NCBI GenBank assembly: GCA_029834535.1
Contig: JAQMWT010000110.1
Coordinates: 1 to 64,000, forward strand
Length of the DNA stretch: 64,000 nt
Reading direction: 5' to 3'
Origin: Chrysophaeum taylorii
Lineage: Eukaryota > Sar > Pelagophyceae > Pelagomonadales > Pelagomonadaceae
Below the pieces are notes generated by a model, which was given only the letters and a program-made list of their open reading frames with translations, was not told the origin of the DNA and searched no databases. This document shows, piece after piece, positions 11,167 to 20,367 of the stretch. Numbering within the stretch: position 1 is the first letter of the stretch; every line of letters starts with the position of its first letter. A program made the position numbers and the translations under genes.

Positions 11167-13176
11167 ATGAATCCTACTAAAAACAAGGATGCTGCGAGCC
11201 GGCGCTATTCTGTACTGAACCGTGGCCGTGGTGGCGTGTCGTCACTATCTCCACCCTTTAATGCCTTAAATCCAAGCGTTGCTCCGACTAGTTCTCCTAA
11301 TCGGAAGCGGCAAACCTACTTGTCGGTGGCTCAAAGACATCAATCTACGCCCGTAACGCCCAAGGCGCCCAAGGCAACTGTCCAACAACAGTCTAAATCG
11401 CAAGCAGCGAAGTCTGAGTACTTCCTGCTCAAACACTGCAAGTTTGACGTACTGGCGATGATGTCAGGGAACGTTACTGCTCTAGGTTCCTCGCCACCCA
11501 ATTTTCTTATCCCTCAGCATAAGAATCCTCAGTGTTGGCTTAAGTCTGTGCAGCAGCTGCTTACGGAAGCACTACAGACAGAGTTTGTGGATAATGTCCA
11601 ATATCTCAGTTCATTGCTGTGCGTAAAAGCAAAGCGCATCCGGAATGCTCCCGCTATATCACCTAATGAAGGTATTCGCTTTCACCGCTTTTCACCCATT
11701 AAAGGGGTTGTCAAAGTACATGTGGCGTGTACCAAATGCTATAATAAAATCGATATGCCGGGTACACCCCTTGTACTCATCATATGCACTGAAGATGAGC
11801 TTAAAACGGACAGGATACGACAAGTCATTGAAGATCATCTCGCGTCTGAGCAACATGCATCGCACTGCTTCGATGTACCGCGCCCCTTCTTTCTGTTGAT
11901 TTGCGTGATGTGCAATTCATTCCATCACGGGATAGCGTTAATTCGCAATAATCAACATCCCTTCCAACTCTCTTGCTATAATGATCCAGCTGCCCACATA
12001 AGAGCTATAATCCTCCGCCTTGGAAAGTCCATTGCTATTAACAAGCTGCTCAAAGAGGCGCTCATGCAGATTTCGACATCCCTTAACGTCGATGCTTCTA
12101 AAATTCTCGTCAACCCTGACGCTAATGCCCCGCTCTTACTTCAGCTGCCCTTCATTTCGAGTGTAAATCTTGAGATCCTTGTAGCAGCTTGGTCTTTGTT
12201 ACAGTCCGTTGAAGATAAAACCTGTGTAGTCACCAATCCTGATGAGTTACTTAATGTGCTCATCGAACGCTTTGTTAACGATGTTTCTCATCAACTTGAC
12301 GCAACTTCTTCCGAGACGGTACCGCCAATGCTTAACTACTTTCGCCAACTTCCACCTGATCAACAATTGGCATTTAAAAACGTGTTAGTCCAAGTTGGCT
12401 ACCCATCCCAAATAATTGACACCTTCTCTGATAATACCTCTTCTGAAGATGTGTCACCAGCGCCGATCGATAATCCACCCGCTGAACCCACGCCAGATAA
12501 AGCTAACGACAATATGGCTGAATCTTTACACCAATTAAAAGAAGAGATTCGGTCTTTATCCTTACGTCTCACTAACACCGAACAGCAATTGATGGCACGA
12601 GAACATCAACTATCGCTTGCACTAACTTCTCTCACACAGATGCAAGAGGCCTACGAAACGTTAAATACTCAAGTGACCGAGAACATCAAGCATGTCTCTT
12701 TGTTAGACAACATCTTGTCGAGTCTTCAAATGCACCAGGACACTATAATCCCGACCTCTGCTGTATTTGTCCATATCATTTCTCGGTCGCTTATCTCGTC
12801 CATTGGACAGTTCCCTCCAGATACGTATAATGAGGCACAGCGAGTTCTAATCGACGCAGCAGCTCACAGCCTACACACAGCTATGTCTGATGTACATGAT
12901 CGTGTTATTCCTGCATTGGATCTACACGCTCTTACACCAGATGCTGCTATGTCCTTCCTCTCGTCTGTTATGGCACCCTTGGTCACCTTGAGTGATGCAA
13001 TGACTACGCACAATACCAATACTGCTAACGACCTATCCTCCGATGATCATAATTCGTCTTCTCCAGAGTTAAAGGAACTGGACGATAATAGCGAGGATGA
13101 ATTGGACCACACATCTGATGTTGTGGATACCGATACCGCTTCTTTACGCAACATCACAACACGCTCGACATCATAA
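11167..13176 (+). CDS. Retroelement ORF3 of unknown function between pol and 3' LTR
   Basis: An uninterrupted frame of 669 codons runs from the ATG at 11167 (the frame is open from 11125, but only with a GTG). It lies 130 bp after RNase H and 110 bp before the polypurine tract, the slot where some plant copia elements carry an env-like gene. The N-terminus (about 1-85) is basic and Ser/Pro-rich, the middle is mixed alpha/beta with several Cys, residues about 450-560 look like a coiled coil, and the C-terminus is acidic and Ser-rich. I see no signal peptide or membrane anchor, so an envelope role is not supported. A decayed counterpart sits at 2207-3896. That it stays open while pol is broken is notable. 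Confidence 0.75.
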   Translation: MNPTKNKDAASRRYSVLNRGRGGVSSLSPPFNALNPSVAPTSSPNRKRQTYLSVAQRHQSTPVTPKAPKATVQQQSKSQAAKSEYFLLKHCKFDVLAMMSGNVTALGSSPPNFLIPQHKNPQCWLKSVQQLLTEALQTEFVDNVQYLSSLLCVKAKRIRNAPAISPNEGIRFHRFSPIKGVVKVHVACTKCYNKIDMPGTPLVLIICTEDELKTDRIRQVIEDHLASEQHASHCFDVPRPFFLLICVMCNSFHHGIALIRNNQHPFQLSCYNDPAAHIRAIILRLGKSIAINKLLKEALMQISTSLNVDASKILVNPDANAPLLLQLPFISSVNLEILVAAWSLLQSVEDKTCVVTNPDELLNVLIERFVNDVSHQLDATSSETVPPMLNYFRQLPPDQQLAFKNVLVQVGYPSQIIDTFSDNTSSEDVSPAPIDNPPAEPTPDKANDNMAESLHQLKEEIRSLSLRLTNTEQQLMAREHQLSLALTSLTQMQEAYETLNTQVTENIKHVSLLDNILSSLQMHQDTIIPTSAVFVHIISRSLISSIGQFPPDTYNEAQRVLIDAAAHSLHTAMSDVHDRVIPALDLHALTPDAAMSFLSSVMAPLVTLSDAMTTHNTNTANDLSSDDHNSSSPELKELDDNSEDELDHTSDVVDTDTASLRNITTRSTS

Positions 13177-13286
13177 TTAATTTGTCCTGTTTTGTTGTTG
13201 TTTGTTCCATTGTTCACTGTTCTCATGTATATTGCACAAGTTCCGCCTCAAGAACGTCTGAAATGCATAAACCGTTTTCACACGTT

Positions 13287-13689
13287 GAGGGGGTCCAGAG
13301 AGCTACACTATTATGTGTGCGACACTGGAACATTTCACACCTATCTCTACAAGAGGGTTTTCTCTCCGTAATACGGCTTTCCCTCTTTCCTTCCTTACCC
13401 TTCCGCAATTATATATTTTCATCACGATGAAGAACCCAGTCTGAAGCTCTTTTCCAACATGGAGTAGGCCTCCAGGTGCGTACCGTCAGGTACGGGGTTG
13501 TCTGTTTAATTAACAGAGACTTCGTTCCTCGTTGTCAGTGTAAGCGCTTCTATGGGACCTAATGTCCTTAAGGAGTTAGGGCTTAAATCCCTACCTTGTG
13601 TAGTAGCATGTGACAAGCGGAATGGTCTGTACACGCCTAAGACTGCACGCAGTCTCTACCATGTACCCGGAGAGGGTCAAATCTCTCCA
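13287..13689 (+). repeat. Polypurine tract and 3' LTR of the copia element
   Basis: GAGGGGG at 13287-13293 is the polypurine tract. The LTR runs from TCCAGAG at 13294 to CTCTCCA at 13689, 396 bp. Its limits are fixed by comparison with the inverted copy at 5902-5501, where similarity stops at the same base on both sides and a primer binding site follows. The sequence after 13689 has no counterpart in the element. Confidence 0.8.
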
Positions 13690-14988
13690 TTTCCGAAAGG
13701 CGCGGGCGTGTGTGATTGCTGACGTCGTGGTGAAACGAGGCCGCTTGAGACGCGGCTTGCGTTCTGCTTGGGTGAGCCTCCTTCGGGGTGGTGCTCGTGG
13801 GCCACGTTTTGCGTCCTTGTGGTTTTAGTGGTCAAAAAGTGCAAGCCAGTACGCCCGCTTGGTCCCGAATCTCAAACCCCAAGGTTTCGAGCTGCGCTCA
13901 CTTCGACCCGGTCCCTCGCAAACACTTGGTCGTCTAGAGGTGCTCCACCTCTTCGTCCTCTTTTCCTTGGGCATGATGTTTCGCACTTTCGAGAAGGGTA
14001 ATCGAAGATTAGAGGCACGTACGATTTTTTGCTGCGGCCATGGACTCTGCGCTCGACGACACTGCTGCGGGAGAGAGGGCGGCTACCCGAGGACCTCGCG
14101 GTAGACAACATTGCGATTGTAGACGGGGGGGGGTGCTTCTCACCATTCACCCAATAGGTGAATCGGAGGAGCCTCGGCGAGACGATACGATCGATGATGT
14201 ATCGGGTGCCGTTGCAGTGGCCGTACGACGGGTCGAGATTGGACAGACTTTAAGCTCGCGCTCTAAGTCGGTACGCCATTGATTGTCAGGGAGTTGGGAA
14301 ATTCGACTGGAAGAGCGAGGCGTCGACTTCCGACCCAACCTCGTCGGCCGAAAAGAACCCCGTCGCCTCGTCTCCGAGAAAAGCCGCGGTCACACGCGCG
14401 TTGGCGGCATCGACAACATCGTTTCGGGGCGTGAGAATGGCGCGCTGGAAGAGCCAGCCGCTGGCCGTGGAAATTCTCTGCGGGTCGCCGTCAGGTCACT
14501 TGGGACGCCGGGCAGGGCGGCCGTGGAGGGCTACGGGTTTAGGAGCAGTAAACTCGGTGGTTAAAGGGCGGAGCGTGCGCTGATAAAGCAGCTTAGATTA
14601 CCGGGGGCTTCCTTCGGGTTTAGGAGAAAACTAAAAGGTTAAGTAAATAAAGGGCGGAGCCGAACGTGCGTTGAATAACTACGGGTTTAGGAGTAAACTC
14701 AAAGGTTAAAGGGTGGAGCGTGCAGCAGTTTAGAATAACTACGGGTTTAGTGAGTAAACTCAAAGGGTAAGAGCAGATCAGTTTCTGGAACGGATAAGCC
14801 TCGAGATGCGGGTTTTTAATGGTCGACTACTGCTAAGAAGGGGTGGAATGAGGGTAATGGTTTTTAATAGTCGACTGCTCAGAGGGGGGGGACGGGTAAG
14901 GAATTATAATGGTCGACAGCATGGTGGGGGAAATGTGCTACGGGGTCAAGGGTAAGGGTTTGTTAGGTTGATTGGAGACCAACAGAAC
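13690..14988. other. Gene-free strip with two families of short dispersed repeats
   Basis: No protein gene is supported here. From about 14527 the strip holds four imperfect copies of a unit like CGGGTTTAGGAGTAAACTC followed by AAAGGTTAAAGGGCGGAGCG (about 14533, 14618, 14680 and 14742). Then come three copies of a second unit, GGTTTTTAATGGTCGACTGC with variants (14811-14847, 14859-14890, 14901-14929). The first family recurs at 32119 and 36048, the second at 17708, 17764, 35461 and 35572. The second family ends only 60 to 180 bp before the thiolase ATG, so a promoter role is possible. Confidence 0.6.
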
Positions 14989-16179
14989 ATGTTCGGCGGC
15001 GTTGGTGATTTGGCGCCCGTGATCATTGGGTACGCGCGCACGCCGATTGGGTCGTTCAACGGCGCGCTGCGGAGTTTGAGCGCCGTGCGGCTTGGGTCGA
15101 TCGCGATGCGCGAGGCCGTGCGTCGTTCCGGGGTTCGGGTCGAAGACGTGGGGGAGGTGTTCATGGGGAACGTGCTATCGGCGGGCGTGGGCCAGGCGCC
15201 CGCGACGCAGGCCGTGATCGGGGCGGGGCTGGGGGAGTCGATTCCGTCGACGACGGTGAACAAGGTGTGCGCGAGCGGAATGAAGGCCGTCATGTTTGGT
15301 GCGCAAGCGCTCGCGCTCGGTCAGGCGGAGGTGGTGGTGTGCGGCGGGATGGAGTCGATGAGCAACGTGCCGCACTACCTGCCCAACTCACGGAGCGGTT
15401 TCCGATTAGGGGACGCGAAGCTCCTCGACGGGTGCGTGTTGGACGGGCTCTGGGACCCGTATGCCGACCAGCACATGGGAAAGTGCGCGGAGATGCTGTC
15501 CAAGGAGTTGAACATCAGCCGCGAGGACCAGGACACCTACGCCGAGCTCTCGTACGAACGGGCCAAGGTGTGCGCGGCGTACCATCGCGAACACGAGATC
15601 GTCGCGGTCGAGGTTGCGCAAAAGAAGGGGAGCGTTACTATTAGCGAGGACGAGGAACCGAAAAAGGGCGGAGACCTCACGAAGCTCAAGCCGGCCTTCC
15701 AGAAGGACGATGGCACGGTGACGGCGGGAAATGCGAGCTCCCTCAACGATGGCGCGGCCGCGCTCGTCCTCGCGACGAAAAAGTTCGCCCGCGACAGAGG
15801 CCTCGACGTTCTCTGCGAAATAATCGCATTCGCGGACGCGCAGCGCGACCCGGTTCACTTCACCATCGCGCCAGCCCTCGCCGTGCCCGCCGCCTGCGAG
15901 CGTGCCGGCATGAGCCACGCCACCGACGTTGACCTGTTTGAGATCAACGAGGCCTTTTCGATCGTCGCCCTCGCCAACGCCATGCTCCTCGACATCGACC
16001 CCGTCACCATGCTTAACCTCTTCGGCGGCGCGGTCTCCCTCGGCCACCCGATTGGTGCGTCGGGTGCCCGCATCACCGGTTCCCTCGCCATGGCCCTCGC
16101 CAACGGCCGAGGCACCACTGGCGTCGCCGCCATCTGCAACGGCGGAGGTGGCGCCTCCGCGATCGTCCTGCGTCGGTAA
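14989..16179 (+). CDS. Acetyl-CoA acetyltransferase (type II thiolase)
   Basis: The 396-residue product is the full length of a thiolase and condenses or cleaves acetoacetyl-CoA. It has the N-terminal nucleophile motif NKVCASGMKA (Cys about 94), GGMESMSNVPH, the NEAFS motif, GHPIGASGAR with the catalytic His, and a C-terminal CNGGGGASA with the second Cys. All active-site elements are present. The ATG at 14989 puts the conserved start PVIIGYARTPIGSF at residue 10, leaving no room for a targeting peptide, so a cytosolic enzyme of the mevalonate or ketogenic type is likely; an upstream in-frame TTG is ignored. No intron is needed. Dispersed GGTCGACT repeats lie just upstream. Confidence 0.93.
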   Translation: MFGGVGDLAPVIIGYARTPIGSFNGALRSLSAVRLGSIAMREAVRRSGVRVEDVGEVFMGNVLSAGVGQAPATQAVIGAGLGESIPSTTVNKVCASGMKAVMFGAQALALGQAEVVVCGGMESMSNVPHYLPNSRSGFRLGDAKLLDGCVLDGLWDPYADQHMGKCAEMLSKELNISREDQDTYAELSYERAKVCAAYHREHEIVAVEVAQKKGSVTISEDEEPKKGGDLTKLKPAFQKDDGTVTAGNASSLNDGAAALVLATKKFARDRGLDVLCEIIAFADAQRDPVHFTIAPALAVPAACERAGMSHATDVDLFEINEAFSIVALANAMLLDIDPVTMLNLFGGAVSLGHPIGASGARITGSLAMALANGRGTTGVAAICNGGGGASAIVLRR

Positions 16180-16985
16180 GGGCCAACATAAATCCGCCTG
16201 CATCTCTCGCAGTATAGGAGGAGGGAGATCTCCCCTTCGGTTTTTTTTTGCGACGACGAGGACGACAAGATGGTTGTGCGGGGTCGGAAATTAGAACGAC
16301 GATGTGTTGCTTTTATGCCAAATTATGGCTCGGGAAGATAAGAACGAGACAGCACCGTCGGAGTTGGGAGCGCACCCGTCACTCGCATCCCCAAGATGCT
16401 TCGCAGGCTTAGAAAATGGGGCTTGGGGGATAGTGCATGCGCACTCATACCTAAATCCAAAAGGCCTGACGCCCACCCACGGGGCGACGAAGACGACCAT
16501 ATCACGATTCGAAAAACAAAGCGGGCCACCGACTGACTGCACGAGAGTTCTTCTTCTTCTTCTGTAAGAGAAGTTATCACGTCCGCTGCATACATGACGA
16601 GGCGAGGAGGAGCGCCTGTTGGCGATTATTATGAGCGCGCTGTGCAAGAGAACAGGCGGGTGTTGACGGGCCATACGCACTACCGGGGTTGGGCTCGAAA
16701 ACAGAACACGTCCAGTCAAAGTCAGCAAGCAACAAAGGCACTACTGCTAACGTTGTCATTTTTGCAGCTAAATTCCTAACCGTCGTCGATATTATTAGGT
16801 GGCTCGTTAAAAGGCACCTCCGCTCTTATTATCCGAAGCAGTGCACAAACTCCATTCGCGCGCGTCCTCTCTCTAACGGTTGTTAGTTTTTTTTCGGAGC
16901 AATTTGCAAAGACGGAACAGAAATCTATTCAAGGTTAAGATGCCCGATGGAAGTGCTGTGAGCAGAGAAAGGTCCTAGCCTCTGA
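16180..16985. other. Intergenic, no gene seen
   Basis: This is the 800-bp gap between two convergent genes. Open frames of up to 145 codons exist on both strands but have no recognisable features and overlap one another. The stretch contains T runs (16242, 16888) and a CTTCTT run (16553) but no supported RNA gene or repeat. Confidence 0.5.
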
Positions 16986-17690
16986 TCATCGTCGTTCCCC
17001 GCTGGCGGGTCGCTGGGTCGGGGAGGGAGGCTTGGGCGGCGGACGGTTGGCGCCAGCATTATCCGGAGGGTAGAGGATGAGCCGGAGGGCATCGAGGAGC
17101 GTGGCCATCTTGGCGTCGGCGACCCTCGCGCGCTCGCCCTGCGTCGAGGGGAGGTCCGAGTAGAAGGCGAGAAGGTGGTAAGGTCCAATCGCGAAGCAGT
17201 GAAACACCGTGGCGGTGCCGACGACGCGATAAAGTGGAGTCTTCGTCGGGTCTGGCTCCGGCTGCTGTCGACGGCGTTGGTGCGAGTAAAAGCACTCGGG
17301 GACGAAGCGACGCGATAGGCGGCTCACAGCCGTTATGGCCACCAACAGTTCGCCGAGCTCTGGGTCTCCGGCGGTTGCCTCGTCGTCCTGCTTGCGAAGC
17401 TCCTCCGGGATGAGGTGGTCGTACTCCGTTTTCGGGATCGGCACCGGCTCGCGCTCCTCCACGAATCGGGACCACGCGACGACGTCTCCCGTCCGCGTTG
17501 CCAACAGCACGGCAGGCGTTCCCGTGTGGACGTTCTCGATGGCACGCAGGAGCGCGACCAGTCGCTCATTTTTTTGAGCAAATGGCGCGAACGGGTTCGG
17601 TGGCGCCTTGTTCTTTTTCGATGAAAACCCCTTTTTTCGCCCGAGGCTCGGCAAGCACCCGACTTTCGCCGGCTTGCCGTCCCCGCTCAT
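16986..17690 (-). CDS. Conserved-looking protein of unknown function, possible roadblock/longin-like fold
   Basis: The 234-residue product starts at the ATG at 17690. A basic N-terminus (about 1-30) precedes a likely alpha/beta core with alternating hydrophobic strands: helix LVALLRAIENVH, strands AVLLATRTGDVVAWS, a helix LLVAITAVSRLSRRF, strands TATVFHCFAIGPYHLLAF, then a helix ending LLDALRLIL. The C-terminus is Pro-rich. This strand-helix-strand layout resembles roadblock or longin domains, but I do not recognise the family. Two GGGTTTCTAAAGGTCGACT-type repeats lie 18 to 100 bp upstream of the start, as at the thiolase gene. Confidence 0.65.
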   Translation of the reverse strand: MSGDGKPAKVGCLPSLGRKKGFSSKKNKAPPNPFAPFAQKNERLVALLRAIENVHTGTPAVLLATRTGDVVAWSRFVEEREPVPIPKTEYDHLIPEELRKQDDEATAGDPELGELLVAITAVSRLSRRFVPECFYSHQRRRQQPEPDPTKTPLYRVVGTATVFHCFAIGPYHLLAFYSDLPSTQGERARVADAKMATLLDALRLILYPPDNAGANRPPPKPPSPTQRPASGERR

Positions 17691-18178
17691 CGCGAACTAT
17701 ACCACAAGGGTTTCTAAAGGTCGACTGACTGTTTATTATAACAGGCTGGGGGGCCGGCCACAAGGGTTTTTAAAAGGTCGACTGCTGTCTGTCTGTAACG
17801 GCGATCTTCCGTATTTTCTTTTTGCTTGCTAGAACTAATAGAAATTACTTATACTATGAAAATATGATATCAGTAATACCAAGGTCCAAGTACCAAGGGG
17901 ATATCAAGATATTGTCTTTTGATATCCGCTTGGTTTCAACCAAAGGCCCTGTTGGCCCGCCCCGAAAATGCTGTGGCGAAAGAGGATGGCGGTACCGAAG
18001 GGCCGTCGCCGACGAAATTTGACGCCAGTCGACGTGGATTATGTCCAGTTGTTTGACGCGCTCACGCTCCGCCGGTCTTTTATTGTGTGCAACATCGCCC
18101 ACTCTTCATCGCCAAACAGGCTGACCGCGTTGTCGAGCACATACACGACACATTCTGAGGCGGTGCTGCGACGCGCAG
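17691..18178. other. Intergenic with two GGTCGACT repeats and a hairpin
   Basis: The dispersed repeat occurs at 17708-17730 and 17764-17788. A 15-bp inverted repeat with one mismatch (17892-17906 and 17918-17932, stem ccaaggggatatcaa) encloses an 11-nt loop and could fold in RNA or DNA. I see no protein gene here. Confidence 0.5.
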
Positions 18179-18500
18179 ATGTCGCGCGATTACCACGAAA
18201 GCTTCTTCTTTGCCGCTTACCTACCCAGGCTCCCAGGGAAGCCAGACTTTGAAAGCGGCAAGAAGCGGCGAGCCGCGTCGAGCCCTCACTTCGACGCAAG
18301 CGAGATGTGCGACTTCGCGCAAGTAGAGCGCTTCCTCCTCGATACCCAAGTCTCCTGACACTATCGCTCGGTCAGTGCGGTAGAGCTGATTTCAGTCGCC
18401 GACGGCAGATTCGACGGCACCTACTGCGAGCGCGCGACCAGCACTCGCCCGACGATATCAAGTTCCGGAGCCGACGACATCGACGCGAGAAACCCCTAAA
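18179..18500 (+). pseudogene. Fragment of a sulfotransferase-like gene
   Basis: A frame of 59 codons (18179-18358) begins MSRDYHESFFF and ends CDFAQVERFLLDTQVS before a TGA. The same frame then continues with ISVADGRFDGTYCERA. These blocks line up with MSWDYRKSRLFHD, YDVDRVEQHLMDT and ISVVDCCIDGSYCRRA of the fragment at 19800-20128, in the same order and spacing. It is therefore a second, more decayed partial copy of that gene, lacking the N-terminal half. The TGA and the missing flanks argue against function. Confidence 0.5.
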
Positions 18501-18682
18501 ACGCCACAACGATGCCGCACCACCACCAACACCACCTCGGAGACAATCATACTTATTGCTTGCGGCCTCAAAATGCGCTCTATGTACGCTGCCAGCCTTT
18601 CGGGTCATACTTGGTCGAGAGAGGCGAGGTGATGACAGCGTTTGCAAGTGCTGAATTCATGGAGCAGCGGCACCGCGAGATT

Positions 18683-19114
18683 TCATGGTTCGCGAAGATG
18701 CATGTCAACGTCCGTGAGTTCGGGCACCGAATTCGTCGTCACGAGGGCTCCGGTTTCCATGCCAGTCACCGTCACCGTTACATTATCGACGAGGGATGTC
18801 TCGTCGACGAGGCTCAACGCCAGGGTGTTGCCGGCGTCGTCAAAGGCGTACGCGAGATCGTAGGTCCCGTCTTCCTTTTCCATCAAGACCCCGAATCCGC
18901 TGTCGCGGCACGCTTGGATGTCGCGCATGCAGTGGACGGTATGGTATTCGGGGCTGTTCAACAAATCGGCGCCATCAATCGCGATGTGGTTCGTACGCTC
19001 CCAGCAAAGGATGTCGACGAGATACCCGAAAACCGACACAGTCTCGGAGTTGGCGGTGTAGGCGAAGCCGTGGGCGCTGGCGATCAACGCGAACACGATA
19101 CTAATGCGCATCAT
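18683..19114 (-). CDS. Secreted cysteine-containing protein of unknown function
   Basis: The 143-residue product starts at the paired ATGs at 19114/19111. It opens with MMRISIVFALIASAHGFAYT, a clear signal peptide with a likely cut after HGF or AYT, so it enters the secretory pathway. The mature part contains VFGYLVDILCWER, a central HTVHCMRDIQACRDSGF stretch with two Cys and two His, and a C-terminal beta-rich region. Similar GY-hydrophobic-D-x-x-C plus HCxxD-x4-C stretches occur, to my recollection, in proteins of other algae and stramenopiles, but I know no assigned function. It lies between two sulfotransferase-like fragments on the other strand. Confidence 0.7.
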   Translation of the reverse strand: MMRISIVFALIASAHGFAYTANSETVSVFGYLVDILCWERTNHIAIDGADLLNSPEYHTVHCMRDIQACRDSGFGVLMEKEDGTYDLAYAFDDAGNTLALSLVDETSLVDNVTVTVTGMETGALVTTNSVPELTDVDMHLREP

Positions 19115-19336
19115 CTGCGAATTTTCTGCGAAATAATGCTCTGACCCCTGTTTGGTGTATGGTTTGGTTTTTTGAAATTTCAGGCATGGCAATAAGATGT
19201 GGATGTGTGTTGCCCCTGGCGTTGGCGTTGTTAATCACTGAAATGCAGCGGTAAAATCGTCGTTTAGGTGCTGTTCTTTCTGGCCGTCGCGTCTGGTCGT
19301 CGACACCGCCACCAGCACGTGCGGTCCCCGCCGACC

Positions 19337-20128
19337 ATGGCTGTCCACAAAGCAACGGGAGCGCTCACCCCTCTCAGCCAGACGCCAGTGATCATCCAGT
19401 ACGGCCAGCCTCGCACGGCGACGACGCTCCAGTACAACGCGCTGTGCTTGAGCTGTTGCGTGGTGTTCGGGGGCGAGATTGACTGCGTTTACGGCGACAT
19501 GCTACCCGGCCGTTCTCGCGGCTGACGGCCGTCAACCTACATCGGCTCGACACGGCGCGAAAGATCGCAGCGAGGTGGCGCGGTGGTTCTCAACGTCGAT
19601 GAACGAGACGGCCGCGCGGGCAACAGAAGCGCGTCGAGGCCTGGCTCATTCGGGAGCTCGACGTGTGGCCCAAATACGTGCAAGTGTTCGAGGCGTTGGG
19701 GCTGCACGAGCACTTCATCCTCCGCCGGGATCTTAGGCCGATTCTCAACGCGAGCGAGTCGCAGATGGACGAGGTCATGGACTTTAAAAGGTAATGTTTG
19801 CGGCGCGCTGATGTCGTGGGACTACCGGAAGAGTCGGCTGTTCCACGACGCGAACCGGTCGCTTCCTATCAAGGCGCGCGTCCCGAAGGTATCGTCAAAC
19901 TACGAGAGGTACGACGTTGACCGCGTCGAGCAGCACTTGATGGATACGGCCGTATTTCGCCGGCGCGCCGCGACGTTGGACGCGATCGGGCGCATATCAG
20001 TGGTCGATTGCTGCATCGACGGCTCCTACTGCCGGCGCGCCAACGTCGCGCATCTCCTCGCCTACCCACGATATCACGCGCTCCAGGACCCCGAGATCAA
20101 GATCGACCACAATAGTATCCGCAACTAG
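19337..20128 (+). pseudogene. Broken sulfotransferase-like gene
   Basis: From the ATG at 19337 the product starts with a P-loop-like nucleotide-binding segment, IIQYGQPRTATTLQYNALC, of the kind that binds PAPS in sulfotransferases. The frame stops at 19525. A second frame gives VARWFSTSMNET (about 19570). A third gives VEAWLIRELDVWPKYVQVF through MDEVMDFKR (19636-19795). The first frame resumes with LMSWDYRKSRLFHD to the end at 20128. At least three frame changes are needed; one, after MDFKR at 19795, could be an intron but the rest cannot. I read it as a pseudogene with a smaller relic at 18179-18500. The sulfotransferase call is from the P-loop only. Confidence 0.55.
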
Positions 20129-20367
20129 TTCCCCAGGACAGCGTCGACGTCACGGGGGCGGCTCAGGTCTCTACAATTTAGATGTTCCGACCCTCCGTTT
20201 CCTTGCGCTCCTCTCCTCGGTCTTGTCGCCCCTCGTCGGTTTCGCCCGACTCGTGTACCTCACCTTCGTCCGGAACCACCACCATTCTTCGTCACATTAG
20301 GAGGGAGGGAGGGAGGGACGGACGGAACGACACCAATCGGCTTCCCCCGATACATATGCGACCCGTC

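Larger units (their letters stand above)
5903..13293 (+). mobile_element. Ty1/copia retrotransposon internal region (pol-ORF3)
   Basis: This plus-strand block runs from a Gag C-terminal/protease region through integrase, RT and RNase H, in copia order (integrase before RT), then a 669-codon ORF, a polypurine tract and the 3' LTR. It is the best preserved retroelement in the window. Its 5' end joins an LTR in the wrong orientation. Reading it in one frame fails at several places, including a run of ten C at 8061-8070 and a TAA at 10232. Either it is a recent but dead copy or some breaks are assembly errors. Confidence 0.85.

Noticed and set aside
5501-13689. DIRS- or foldback-type element because of the inverted terminal repeats
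   Set aside because: It encodes a DDE-type integrase and copia-order pol, and one repeat has a tRNA primer site and the other a polypurine tract, so they are LTRs.
14683-14775. Telomere array
   Set aside because: GGGTTTAGG occurs once per repeat unit, not as a tandem array, so it is part of a dispersed repeat.
14527-14930. CRISPR-like array
   Set aside because: Repeats are few, imperfect and unevenly spaced, and the genome is eukaryotic.
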